The position numbers and the translations under genes were made by a program. Positions 47,991 through 57,003 of a DNA stretch of 64,000 nucleotides are shown here, piece after piece. Positions within the stretch are counted from its first letter, which is position 1. Each line of letters starts with the position of its first letter. The notes under the pieces were generated by a model. It was not told the DNA's origin. It was given only the letters and a program-made list of their open reading frames with translations, and did no database searches. The DNA comes from UBA10649 sp963793105 (GTDB lineage: Bacteria > Actinomycetota > Actinomycetes > S36-B12). Location of the stretch: assembly GCA_963793105.1 (NCBI GenBank), contig CAWBZB010000004.1, forward strand, positions 806,001-870,000, in the 5' to 3' direction.

Positions 47991-49386
47991 ATGAGCAGGA
48001 TCGTGATCGTCGGCGGCGGTCCCGGCGGGTATGAGGCCGCCCTCGTGGCCCGGCAACTGGGAGCCGATGTCATCCTCGTCGACCGCGACGGCCCGGGAGG
48101 ATCGGCGGTCCTGACCGACTGCGTTCCCAGCAAGGCGCTCATCGCCACCGCCGACGTCATCACCGCCACCGCGGCCAGCGCCAGCCTGGGGGTCCTCATC
48201 GACGGCCAGGCACCCACGCCCGGCCCTCATCGGCGCCGACCTGCTCGCTGTGAACCAGCGCATCCTCTCGCTGGTGCGGGCGCAGAGCGACGATATCCGC
48301 GACCGCCTCACCCACGACGGTGTCCGCATCATCGCCGGCACCGGCCGGCTCGCCGCCGACGGCACGGTCGTCGCCACCACGCCCGACGATCGCCAGGAGA
48401 GACTCCCCGCCGACGTCGTGCTCCTGGCCACCGGAGCGCGGCCACGGGTACTCGCCGACGCCCTGCCCGACGGGGAGCGCATCCTCACCTGGGAGCAGGT
48501 GTACGACCTGGACCAGGTTCCGGATCGGCTCATCGTGGTCGGGTCGGGCGTGACCGGGGCCGAGTTCGCCGGCGCCTACAACGCCCTCGGCAGCAGCGTC
48601 GTCCTCGTCTCCTCGCGTGACCACGTCCTGCCCGGCGAGGACCCGGATGCCGCCCGGGTCATCGAGGACGTGTACGACCGTCGCGGCATCGAGGTGCTTC
48701 GCGCATCGCGGGCCGCCCGGGCCCGTCGGACCGCGGACGGGGTCGAGGTGACGCTCACTAGCGGCGAAGTGGTCTCCGGAAGTCACGTCCTCATGGCGGT
48801 CGGCTCGCTGCCCAACACCGACGATCTCGGGCTGGCCGAGGCCGGCGTGGAGACGGACGCGGCCGGCTTCGTCAAGGTCGATCGGGTCAGCAGGACCACG
48901 CGGCGAGGGGTATACGCGGCGGGTGACTGCACGGGTGTCCTCATGCTGGCGTCGGTCGCGGCGATGCAGGGGCGGATCGCGATGTGGCATGCCCTCGGCG
49001 ATGCGGTGGCGCCGCTGGAGCTCTCAACGGTGTCGAGCACGGTGTTCACCAATCCGGAGATCGCCACCGTAGGTCTGACGCAGGGCGATCTCGACGCGGG
49101 CCGCTTCCGCGGCGACGTCGTCCTGGTCCCGCTCGCCAGGAACGCCCGCGCGAAGATGGACGAGCAGCTCGACGGCTTCGTGAAGCTCTTCTGCCGTCGC
49201 GGCTCCCGGATCGTGGCCGGCGCGGTCGTGGTCAGCCCGCATGCGAGTGAGTTGATCCACCCCTTGACCATCGCGGTCGAGCAGCGCCTCACCGTGGACG
49301 AGCTCGCCTCGACGTTCACGGTGTACCCCAGCCTCTCCGGCTCGATCGCGGAGGCGGCCCGGCGACTGCACATCGCCGGGGAGTAG
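47991..49386 (+). CDS. lpdA: NAD(P)H-quinone dehydrogenase / LpdA-like flavoprotein (frameshifted)
   Basis: About 464 residues once an extra base near 48226 (after GVLIDGQAPTP) is removed. It has the pyridine nucleotide-disulfide oxidoreductase fold: FAD loop IVIVGGGPGGYEAALVA, second nucleotide loop LIVVGSGVTGAEFAGAYNALG and VYAAGDCTGVLMLASVA. The redox motif is DCVPSK with only one of the two Cys of true lipoamide dehydrogenases (GGTCLNVGC lost, GGSAVLTDC present). This fits the mycobacterial LpdA (Rv3303c) class of quinone reductases rather than the pyruvate dehydrogenase E3. The C-terminal dimer domain is intact (TVYPSLSGSIAEAARRL). Confidence 0.88.
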
Positions 49387-49395
49387 TCGCCTCGA

Positions 49396-51192
49396 TCAGA
49401 TCTCGGGGTCGCGCCGCCATGGCTGCTGCCGCAGCATGGCCAGGTACTCGTCGGCGGACACCGCCCGGGCGAACAGGAAGCCCTGCGCGCAACAGGACGG
49501 CAGCCCGCGCAGGAAGTCGAGCTGCTCGCCGCGCTCCACGCCCTCGATGACGACGTGGGCCCCCGTCGCGGTTCCGAGGGACACCATCGCCCGCAGGATG
49601 TTCGCGTCGACGGTGCTGGCCGGCACGTTGTCGACGAAGGACTTGTCGATCTTGAGCTCGTCCATGGGGATCGATCGGAGACGGGACAGCGAGGACTGCG
49701 CAACGCCGAAGTCGTCCACGGCGATGGAGAAGCCGGCATCGCGCAGGGTCTGCAGCACCAGGTGCCGGTCCTCCTCGGCGGCGACCACACCCTCGGTCAC
49801 CTCGAACGAGATGAGTGACGCGGGGATGCCGGCGTCCGCGACTGACCTGGCCACCGACGCGGCCAGGCTCGGGGAGCCGAACTGGCGCGCGGACAGGTTG
49901 ATCGCGACCGGGCGGGCCAGCCCGGCCGCCATGGCGCGGGCCTGCAGCCGAAGCACGTCCGCGAGGACGGCCTCGCCGATGAGGCCGACAAGCTCGGACG
50001 CCTCGGCCGTGGGCAGGAACTCGTGCGGGAGCAGGAGTCCCGCCTCGGGATGGGCCCAGCGCACGAGGGCCTCCGCTCCCCTGATCTCCCCGGTGCCGAT
50101 GTCGATCTTGGGCTGGAAGTAGGCCACCAGCTCGCCTCGTGCGAGGCCGAGGCGGATGCCCTCCTCGAGCACCACCGCTCCCGAGGCCCGCAGCCCCATC
50201 GACCTCTGATAGCCCTGGGCCGCGTAGTTGCCCTCCGCCTTCGCCCGCCGCATCGCGATGTCCGCCTCGTTGACGAGGCGGTCGAAGTCCGCGGTGGCCA
50301 GCCGGGCGTGGGCGTACCCGACACTGGCGACCAGCGTCACCCGTATCCCGCTGAGCTCGAACGGCTGCGAGATCCGCTCGCGCAGGGCATCGGCGATGGC
50401 CTGCCAGTCGCGGGGCTCACCATCCCCGGCGATCAGCACCGCGAACTCGTCACCCCCCATGCGGCCTGCGTAGTAGCGGTCGGCGGAGGCGGACGGTCCC
50501 TCGGCCGACCGGATGCGCTCAGCGACGGCGACGATGGCCTCGTCGCCGACTCGATGGCCCAGAGAGTCGTTGATCCGCCGGAACCAGTCGAGGTTGACGA
50601 GAACCAGGCACACCTCGCGATCGCCGTCGCGCGCGAGCTCCTCGAACTGGTGGCGGATCCAGTAGCGGTTGCCGAGGTCGGTGAGCGGATCGATGAAGGC
50701 CATCCGCTCCAGGGCTGCCGAGGCCTCCTTCTCCCGGGTCAGGTCCCGGATGACCAGGATGTAGCGAGTCGCCCTCCACACGGTCGCCTTCCCGACGGTG
50801 ACGGAGGCGGGAAACGTCGTGCCGTCCTTGCGCCGGGCAGTGATCTCGAAGCCACGACCCGCTGCGGCCGCGAGCGCCGTCTGCACCTGTGGTCGATCAA
50901 GGACCCGAGCGAATCCGTCGGCGCCCAGGTCGAGGACGTCGGTGACGGCCCGGTCCGCAAGCTCCTCCTCCGAATATCCCAGGAGGGCCAGCGCTGCCGG
51001 ATTGGCGCTCTCGATGGCGCCGCTGGCGTTCACGGAGACCATGCCGTCCACGGCGGCGAGGAAGATCGCCCGCGAGTACTCCTCGCGCATGGTGATCTGG
51101 TCGGCGGCGCGCCGCAGCTGGTCGTCCGCGTCGTGCATATCCGAGTCATGGCTCACGGCCGCCGCTCCCCTCTGGCGCCATCGTCGCATCAC
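49396..51192 (-). CDS. PAS-GGDEF-EAL cyclic-di-GMP enzyme
   Basis: 598 residues: PAS sensor (~40-150, AVDGMVSVNASGAIESANPAAL), GGDEF diguanylate cyclase (~160-320, catalytic RMGGDEFAVL with GGDEF at 246-250) and EAL phosphodiesterase (~335-590, EAL at 374-376). The EAL domain keeps the metal and catalytic set: NLSARQF, ISFEVTEG, AVDDFG, LKIDKSF, VIEGVE and QGFLFAR. Both catalytic domains look competent. No membrane segment is seen, so it is cytoplasmic with a PAS input. It is divergent from the PNP gene. It has no obvious tie to nucleoside salvage. Confidence 0.93.
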   Translation of the reverse strand: MMRRWRQRGAAAVSHDSDMHDADDQLRRAADQITMREEYSRAIFLAAVDGMVSVNASGAIESANPAALALLGYSEEELADRAVTDVLDLGADGFARVLDRPQVQTALAAAAGRGFEITARRKDGTTFPASVTVGKATVWRATRYILVIRDLTREKEASAALERMAFIDPLTDLGNRYWIRHQFEELARDGDREVCLVLVNLDWFRRINDSLGHRVGDEAIVAVAERIRSAEGPSASADRYYAGRMGGDEFAVLIAGDGEPRDWQAIADALRERISQPFELSGIRVTLVASVGYAHARLATADFDRLVNEADIAMRRAKAEGNYAAQGYQRSMGLRASGAVVLEEGIRLGLARGELVAYFQPKIDIGTGEIRGAEALVRWAHPEAGLLLPHEFLPTAEASELVGLIGEAVLADVLRLQARAMAAGLARPVAINLSARQFGSPSLAASVARSVADAGIPASLISFEVTEGVVAAEEDRHLVLQTLRDAGFSIAVDDFGVAQSSLSRLRSIPMDELKIDKSFVDNVPASTVDANILRAMVSLGTATGAHVVIEGVERGEQLDFLRGLPSCCAQGFLFARAVSADEYLAMLRQQPWRRDPEI

Positions 51193-51217
51193 TCAGCGAC
51201 ATGCGGGCCATACCCGT

Positions 51218-51223
51218 TATCTT
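51218..51223 (+). promoter_or_regulatory. Leaderless -10 element of the PNP gene
   Basis: TATCTT followed by 6 nt and GTG 51230. Confidence 0.5.
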
Positions 51224-51229
51224 CGTTCC

Positions 51230-52042
51230 GTGACCCCGCACCCCAGCACCCTCGAGGCCGAGAGCCGAGCCCGCGACGCCGCCGATGCGCTCGCCCGCCT
51301 GACCGGGCAGTCGCGCCACGACGCCGCCGTCGTCCTCGGCTCCGGGTGGGTCCCGGCCGCCGACCTGCTCGGCGAGACGACAGCCGACATCCCGGTCACG
51401 GATCTCCCGCACTTCGCCCCGCCGGCGGTGGAGGGCCATGCCGGTCGAGTCCGCAGCGTCGACGCCGAGGGCACCCGGGTTCTGGTCTTCCTCGGCCGCA
51501 CCCATCTGTACGAGGAGCGGGGGGTCGACGCGGTCACTCACGCGGTGCGAACGGCCGCCGCTGCCGGTTGCCACACGGTCGTCCTCACGAACGGCTGTGG
51601 CGGGCTCGATCCCTCGTGGCGACCAGGCACACCGGTCCTGATCCGTGATCACCTCAACCTGACAGGGGTGTCGCCGCTGCACGGCGCGCACTTCGTCGAC
51701 CTCACCGATCTCTACTCCAGCCGCCTGAGGGCCCTGTGCCACGCGGTCGAACCCACGCTGGCCGAGGGCGTGTACGCGCAGTTCCACGGGCCGATGTACG
51801 AGACGCCGGCCGAGATCGGCATGGTCCGGGCCATCGGCGGAACGCTCGTCGGCATGAGCACGGCTCTCGAGGCGATCGTGAGCCGATCCGTCGGGATGGA
51901 GGTTCTCGGCCTCTCCCTCGTGACCAACCTCGCCGCCGGGATGACCGGGGCGCCGCTGAACCACGAGGAGGTCCTCGAGGCCGGTCGCGACGCGGCGACC
52001 CGGATGGGCGACCTGCTGGCTCGAGTGATCCGTCAGCTATGA
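51230..52042 (+). CDS. deoD: Purine-nucleoside phosphorylase (trimeric type)
   Basis: A 270-residue trimeric PNP. It phosphorolyses purine (deoxy)nucleosides to base and (deoxy)ribose 1-phosphate. VVLGSGWVPA, EGHAGRVRS, FLGRTHLYEERGVD, LTNGCGGLDPSW, HGPMYETPAEIGMVRAIGG and MSTALEAIVSRSVGMEVLGLSLVTNLAAG are in order; the Asn of TNLAAG binds the base. GTG 51230 is taken as the start because of the leaderless promoter. The stop overlaps the phosphomutase start (ATGA), so product and next enzyme are coupled. Confidence 0.95.
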   Translation: MTPHPSTLEAESRARDAADALARLTGQSRHDAAVVLGSGWVPAADLLGETTADIPVTDLPHFAPPAVEGHAGRVRSVDAEGTRVLVFLGRTHLYEERGVDAVTHAVRTAAAAGCHTVVLTNGCGGLDPSWRPGTPVLIRDHLNLTGVSPLHGAHFVDLTDLYSSRLRALCHAVEPTLAEGVYAQFHGPMYETPAEIGMVRAIGGTLVGMSTALEAIVSRSVGMEVLGLSLVTNLAAGMTGAPLNHEEVLEAGRDAATRMGDLLARVIRQL

Positions 52043-53700
52043 GCATGGAATCGTTGCTCGACGATGCCCGCGCGTGGGCGGACGCGGACCCGCACGCGCC
52101 CACGCGCGAGTCGCTCCTCGCGCTCGTCGGCCGTGCTACGGCCGGCGATGCCGAAGCCCAGGCAGAGCTCGCCGACGCGTTCGACGGCACGCTGCAGTTC
52201 GGAACGGCGGGCCTGCGCGGACGTCTCGGGCCTGGCCCGAACCGCATGAACCTCGTCGTGGTGGCCCGGGCCGCGGCGGGACTCGGCCGCTACCTCAACG
52301 AACGAGGCGGCGGCGCGGTCGTCGTGGGACATGATGCCCGCCACGACTCCGACCTGTTCGCCAGCGTGACGGCGCAGATCCTCAGCGGCGCCGGCCTCAG
52401 CGTCATGATGCTGCCGGCACACCTGCCGACGCCGGTGCTCGCCTTCGCCGTGCGCCACCTCGGCTGCGCCGCAGGGGTCATGGTCACGGCCAGCCACAAC
52501 CCCCCGCAGGACAACGGCTACAAGGTGTACCTCGGTGACGGCTGCCAGATCGTGCCACCCGCCGATTCGGAGATCAGCGCGCACATCGACGCGGTGGCCG
52601 CCCTCGGCCCCGTGGCCGACCTCCCCCACGGTGAGGAGTGGGTGACGCTCAGCGACGACATCGTGGAGGCCTACGTCGCGAAGGCGGCGGCGCTGGTCGA
52701 GCCCGGGCCCCCGCTGCACCTGCGCATGGCCTACACCGCCATGCACGGCGTGGGCGGCGCGTTGTTCGTGCGCGTACTGGAGGAGGCCGGCTTCGCCGAG
52801 CCCGTCGTGGTCCAGGCGCAGTTCGACCCGGACCCGGACTTCCCGACGGTCGCGTTCCCCAACCCCGAGGAGCCCGGGGCGATGGACCTCGCGTTCGCCG
52901 CGGCCGCCGACGGGGACTGCGACCTGGTCATCGCGCATGATCCGGATGCCGATCGCTGTGCGGTCGGGGTCCCTTCCGCGGATGGCTGGCGCATGCTCTC
53001 CGGGGACGACGTCGGCTCGCTGCTGGCGTGGTGGATCGCGGCGGGCAACCGCCGGCTGACCCGGCGGGGCGTGTTCGCGCAGTCGATCGTCTCGGGCTCG
53101 ATGCTGGCAGCGATCGCCGCCGACGCGAACCTGGAGTACGAGCAGACCCTGACCGGCTTCAAGTGGATCGCCCGCGTTCCGGACCTGACCTTCGGCTACG
53201 AGGAGGCCCTGGGCTACTGCGTCGACCCCAACGGGGTGCGCGACAAGGACGGCATCACCGCCGCGCTGATGGTCGCGGAGATGGCTGCCCGCCTCAAGGG
53301 CTGGGGCTCGAGCCTGTCCGACGTCCTCGACGACCTCGCCGGCGAGTACGGGGTGCACGACACGCGCCAGGTGTCCGTGCGGGTCAGTGACCTCGGACGC
53401 ATCGACACCGTCATGTCCGCACTGCGTGCCGATCCGCCGACGACCATCGCCGGCATCGCCGTGACCGAGTTCGAGGACCTGGAGCGGGGGGCGTCGGGTC
53501 TCCCGCCGACCGACGGACTGCGGTTCACCCTCGAGTCCGGCGCACGGGTCATCGTGCGGCCGAGCGGAACCGAGCCCAAGGTGAAGTGCTACCTGCAGAG
53601 CGTGGTTCCCGTGATCGACGGCGACGTCCAGGGCGCTCGCTCCCAGGCCGCCGCGGAGATCGAAGCCCTCCGCTCGGACGTGTCCCGATGGCTAGGCTAG
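52039..53700 (+). CDS. Phosphohexo-/phosphopentomutase (PmmB-like alpha-D-phosphohexomutase)
   Basis: A 553-residue phosphomutase of the alpha-D-phosphohexomutase family. Phosphoserine loop TASHNPPQDNGYK (Ser152), metal site DPDADR (301-306), sugar-binding GFKWIARV and phosphate-binding RPSGTEPKVKCY are intact. It interconverts 1- and 6- (or 5-) phosphates. Placement between PNP and deoC suggests it handles (deoxy)ribose 1-phosphate as well as hexoses, though the mycobacterial homologue is labelled a phosphomannomutase. The ATG overlaps the PNP stop. Confidence 0.92.
   Translation: MSMESLLDDARAWADADPHAPTRESLLALVGRATAGDAEAQAELADAFDGTLQFGTAGLRGRLGPGPNRMNLVVVARAAAGLGRYLNERGGGAVVVGHDARHDSDLFASVTAQILSGAGLSVMMLPAHLPTPVLAFAVRHLGCAAGVMVTASHNPPQDNGYKVYLGDGCQIVPPADSEISAHIDAVAALGPVADLPHGEEWVTLSDDIVEAYVAKAAALVEPGPPLHLRMAYTAMHGVGGALFVRVLEEAGFAEPVVVQAQFDPDPDFPTVAFPNPEEPGAMDLAFAAAADGDCDLVIAHDPDADRCAVGVPSADGWRMLSGDDVGSLLAWWIAAGNRRLTRRGVFAQSIVSGSMLAAIAADANLEYEQTLTGFKWIARVPDLTFGYEEALGYCVDPNGVRDKDGITAALMVAEMAARLKGWGSSLSDVLDDLAGEYGVHDTRQVSVRVSDLGRIDTVMSALRADPPTTIAGIAVTEFEDLERGASGLPPTDGLRFTLESGARVIVRPSGTEPKVKCYLQSVVPVIDGDVQGARSQAAAEIEALRSDVSRWLG
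53693..53698 (+). promoter_or_regulatory. Leaderless -10 element of deoC
   Basis: TAGGCT followed by 6 nt and GTG 53705; it overlaps the end of the phosphomutase gene, whose TAG stop is at 53698-53700. Confidence 0.5.
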
Positions 53701-53704
53701 GTAG

Positions 53705-54640
53705 GTGACTCTCACGGACAGCCTGCCCGACACCTCTCCGGGTTCCCTCCGGCGATTCCTTCACGGGTTGCCGGGAGTCGATGAGGTCGGCGCGAACGCG
53801 CGGGCCGCGACCCTGGGCACGCGCTCGATCAAGAAGGATGCGAAGGCCTGGGCCATCGACATGGCCATCGGCATGGTCGACCTCACGACCCTCGAGGGCA
53901 TGGATACTCCGGGCAAGGTCCGGGCCCTGTGCTCGAAGGCCCTGCGGCCGGATCCCACCGACCCGACGACGCCCAGCGTGGCCGCCGTCTGCGTCTACGG
54001 GGATCTCGTCGCGGTGGCCAGGGACGTCGTCGGCGACCGGGTCCACGTCGCTGCGGTCGCCACCGCCTTCCCGTCCGGACGGGCGAGCCTGGACGTCAAG
54101 CTGATCGACACCAAGGAGGCGGTGGCCGCCGGCGCCGACGAGATCGACATGGTCATCGACCGGGGTGCCTTCCTGGCCGGCGACTTCTCGCTGGTCTTCG
54201 ATGAGATCGTCGCCGTGAAGCAGGCGTGCGGCAGCGCCCACCTGAAGGTGATCCTGGAGACCGGCGAGCTCCGCACGCTCGACAACGTGCGGCGCGCCTC
54301 CTGGCTCGCGATGCTCGCCGGCGCCGACTTCATCAAGACGTCCACGGGGAAGATCTCACCGGCTGCCACGCCACCGGTGACCCTGGTGATGCTGGAGGCG
54401 GTCCGCGACTTCCGGGACGCCACGGGACGCACCGTCGGGGTCAAGGCTGCCGGAGGGATCCGCACCAGCAAGGACGCGATCAAGTACCTGGTGCTGGTCA
54501 ACGAGACCGTCGGTGACACCTGGCTCACGCCAGACCTCTTCCGGTTCGGAGCGTCCACCCTGCTGAACGACCTGCTGCTGCAGCGACAGCGGCTCGCCAC
54601 CGGGCACTACTCCGGTCCTGACTACGTCACGATCGACTGA
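53705..54640 (+). CDS. deoC: Deoxyribose-phosphate aldolase
   Basis: A 311-residue class I aldolase. It splits 2-deoxyribose 5-phosphate into glyceraldehyde 3-phosphate and acetaldehyde. The Schiff-base lysine is Lys211 in ADFIKTSTGK, the second catalytic lysine is Lys247 in VGVKAAGGIRT, and AVCVYGDLVAVARDVVG and EIDMVIDRGAFLAGD complete the barrel. An extra ~70-residue N-terminus is typical of actinobacterial DeoC. Two aldehyde dehydrogenase genes follow by 11 bp, so the acetaldehyde can be oxidised. Confidence 0.95.
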   Translation: MTLTDSLPDTSPGSLRRFLHGLPGVDEVGANARAATLGTRSIKKDAKAWAIDMAIGMVDLTTLEGMDTPGKVRALCSKALRPDPTDPTTPSVAAVCVYGDLVAVARDVVGDRVHVAAVATAFPSGRASLDVKLIDTKEAVAAGADEIDMVIDRGAFLAGDFSLVFDEIVAVKQACGSAHLKVILETGELRTLDNVRRASWLAMLAGADFIKTSTGKISPAATPPVTLVMLEAVRDFRDATGRTVGVKAAGGIRTSKDAIKYLVLVNETVGDTWLTPDLFRFGASTLLNDLLLQRQRLATGHYSGPDYVTID

Positions 54641-54651
54641 CGGGAGAAGCC

Positions 54652-56097
54652 GTGACCTTCGAGTACGCCCCTGCACCCGAGTCCCGCGCGGTCGTGGACA
54701 TCGCGTCGTCCTACGGCCTCTTCATCGACGGCGCCTTCGTCGACGCGAAGAGCGGCCAGTCCTTCAAGACGGTGAACCCGGCGACCGAGGAGGTGCTCGC
54801 CGAGGTCTCCGAGGCCGGCACCGACGATGTCGACCGCGCGGTCGCCGCCGCGAGGCTGGCCTTCGAGAACGTCTGGGGCCCCATGAGCGGCCGGGACCGC
54901 GCCAAGTACCTCTTCCGGATCGCGCGGCTGATCCAGGAGCGCTCCCGCGAGCTCGCCGTGCTGGAGAGCCTCGACAACGGCAAGCCGATCCGTGAGTCCC
55001 GCGACGTCGACCTGCCGCTGGTCGCCGCGCACTTCTTCTACCACGCGGGCTGGGCCGACAAGCTCGAGTACGCCGGCTACGGTGCCGCTCCCCGGCCGCT
55101 CGGCGTGGCCGCACAGATCATCCCGTGGAACTTCCCGCTGCTCATGCTTGCGTGGAAGCTGGCGCCCGCGCTCGCCTGCGGCAACACGGTCGTGCTCAAG
55201 CCGGCCGAGACGACGCCCCTCACGGCGCTGGCCTTCGCGGACATCTGCCGACAGGCGGACCTGCCTCCGGGCGTCGTGAACATCCTCACCGGGGCGGGCG
55301 AGACCGGTCGCCTGCTCGTCGAGCACCCGGGCGTGGACAAGGTGGCCTTCACGGGTTCGACCGAGGTGGGCAAGGCCATCATGCGGTCGACCGCGGGGTC
55401 CGGGAAGCGCCTGACCCTCGAGCTCGGCGGCAAGGCCGCGAACGTGGTGTTCGACGACGCCCCGATCGACCAGGCCGTCGAGGGCATCGTCAACGGGATC
55501 TTCTTCAACCAGGGCCATGTGTGCTGCGCCGGATCGCGGCTCCTGCTGCAGGAGTCGGTCGCGGACGAGGTCGTCGAGTCCCTCAAGCGCCGGCTCGGCA
55601 CCCTCCGGCTGGGCGACCCGCTCGACAAGAACACCGACATCGGGGCGATCAACTCCGCGGCACAGCTCGCCCGCATCGACGAGCTCGTCAAGAGCGGGGA
55701 GGACGAGGGTGCCGAACGCTGGAGCTCGCCCTGCTCGATCCCCGAACGGGGATGGTGGTTCCCCCCGACCGTGTTCACCGGCGTGACACAGGCCCATCGC
55801 ATCGCCCGCGAGGAGATCTTCGGGCCGGTGCTGTCGGTCCTGACCTTCCGGACGCCCGACGAGGCGATCGAGAAGGCCAACAACACCCCCTACGGCCTCT
55901 CCGCCGGTGTGTGGACGGAGAAGGGGAGCCGCATCCTGTGGATGGCCGAGCGCCTGCGGGCCGGCGTCGTCTGGGCCAACACGTTCAACCGGTTCGACCC
56001 GGCGAGCCCCTTCGGCGGGTACAAGGAGTCGGGCTTCGGTCGCGAGGGCGGCGTGCAGGGGCTCGGGGCCTACCTGGACGGGGAGGGGAACCGATGA
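54652..56097 (+). CDS. Aldehyde dehydrogenase, full length
   Basis: 481 residues, ALDH superfamily. QIIPWNFPLLMLAWKLAPALACGN and KVAFTGSTEVGKAIM bind NAD, TLELGGKAANVVF carries the general-base Glu near 257, and FFNQGHVCCAGSRLL the nucleophile Cys291. PFGGYKESGFGREGG is the C-terminal signature. It oxidises an aldehyde with NAD(P)+; acetaldehyde from DeoC is the natural guess. It starts 11 bp after deoC, and the stop overlaps the short ALDH partner (ATGA). Confidence 0.93.
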   Translation: MTFEYAPAPESRAVVDIASSYGLFIDGAFVDAKSGQSFKTVNPATEEVLAEVSEAGTDDVDRAVAAARLAFENVWGPMSGRDRAKYLFRIARLIQERSRELAVLESLDNGKPIRESRDVDLPLVAAHFFYHAGWADKLEYAGYGAAPRPLGVAAQIIPWNFPLLMLAWKLAPALACGNTVVLKPAETTPLTALAFADICRQADLPPGVVNILTGAGETGRLLVEHPGVDKVAFTGSTEVGKAIMRSTAGSGKRLTLELGGKAANVVFDDAPIDQAVEGIVNGIFFNQGHVCCAGSRLLLQESVADEVVESLKRRLGTLRLGDPLDKNTDIGAINSAAQLARIDELVKSGEDEGAERWSSPCSIPERGWWFPPTVFTGVTQAHRIAREEIFGPVLSVLTFRTPDEAIEKANNTPYGLSAGVWTEKGSRILWMAERLRAGVVWANTFNRFDPASPFGGYKESGFGREGGVQGLGAYLDGEGNR

Positions 56098-56960
56098 GCG
56101 AGCGTCTCGAGGTGCGCAAGACCTACAAGCTGTACGTGGGCGGCGCCTTCCCGCGCAGCGAGTCCGGCCGCACCTACGAGGTGACCGACACGGCCGGTGC
56201 CTTCCTCGCCAATGCGGCCAAGGCCTCGCGCAAGGACGCGCGTGACGCCGTACTGGCCGCCCGCAAGGGCTTCGGGGCGTGGAGTTCCGCAACGGCCTAC
56301 AACCGCGGCCAGGTCCTGTACCGGATCGCCGAGGTCATGGAAGGCCGTCGCGACCAGTTCGTCGCCGACGTCCGGTCCGCGGAGGGCGTCGACGAGCGCA
56401 CCGCCGCCACCCAGGTGGATGCCGCCGTCGACCGCTGGGTCTGGTACGCGGGCTGGGCAGACAAGCTCGCACAGGTCCTCGGCTCCGCGAACCCGGTCTC
56501 GGGTCCCTACTTCAACTTCTCGGTCCCCGACCCCACGGGAGTCGTGGCGGCAGTCGCGCCGCAGGAGTCGAGCCTCCTCGGCCTCGTCAGCGTCGTCGCG
56601 CCGATCATCGTCAGCGGAAATGCCGCGATCGTCATCGCGAGCACCGACCGACCGATCCCGGCGATCAGCCTCACCGAGGTCCTGGCCACGTCCGACGTGC
56701 CAGGCGGCGCCGTCAACGTCCTCACCGGGGACCCGTCGGAGATCATGCCGTGGCTGGCGAGCCACGGCGACGTCAACGCAGTCGACCTCGCCGGCGTCCT
56801 CGATGCCGAGCTCGCGACCCTTCTGGAACGGGAGGCCGCCGGCACCGTCAAGCGCGTGCTGCGGTCCCAGCCGGACGCCGACTGGTCACGTGATCCCGGC
56901 CTGACGCGAATCCGCGCCTTCGTCGAGACGAAGACCGTGTGGCACCCGATGGGGGTGTGA
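56094..56960 (+). CDS. Short aldehyde-dehydrogenase-like protein lacking the catalytic domain
   Basis: 288 residues. The N-terminal part matches ALDH: LYVGGAFPRSESGRTYEVTD, WSSATAYNRGQVLYRIAEVME, WVWYAGWADKLAQVLG, GVVAAVAPQESSLLGLVSVVAP. It stops after the first half (VLTGDPSEIMPWLASH) and then joins a segment that ends like an ALDH C-terminus (FVETKTVWHPMGV). There is no catalytic Cys, no base Glu and no GGYKESG. GGGAGGGG and the overlapping ATGA argue it is expressed with the full-length enzyme. I recall similar short partners in streptomycetes; it may be a structural or regulatory subunit. Confidence 0.82.
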   Translation: MSERLEVRKTYKLYVGGAFPRSESGRTYEVTDTAGAFLANAAKASRKDARDAVLAARKGFGAWSSATAYNRGQVLYRIAEVMEGRRDQFVADVRSAEGVDERTAATQVDAAVDRWVWYAGWADKLAQVLGSANPVSGPYFNFSVPDPTGVVAAVAPQESSLLGLVSVVAPIIVSGNAAIVIASTDRPIPAISLTEVLATSDVPGGAVNVLTGDPSEIMPWLASHGDVNAVDLAGVLDAELATLLEREAAGTVKRVLRSQPDADWSRDPGLTRIRAFVETKTVWHPMGV

Positions 56961-57003
56961 CATCCACCTGCGTTGGAAGGCGCTTCGCGATCCGGACGGC
57001 CCG

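Noticed and set aside
47991..49386. Naming this gene as the pyruvate dehydrogenase E3 subunit
   Set aside because: The redox motif has one Cys (DCVPSK), not the CxxxxC of lipoamide dehydrogenases, and no E1/E2 genes are nearby; LpdA-type quinone reductase fits better.
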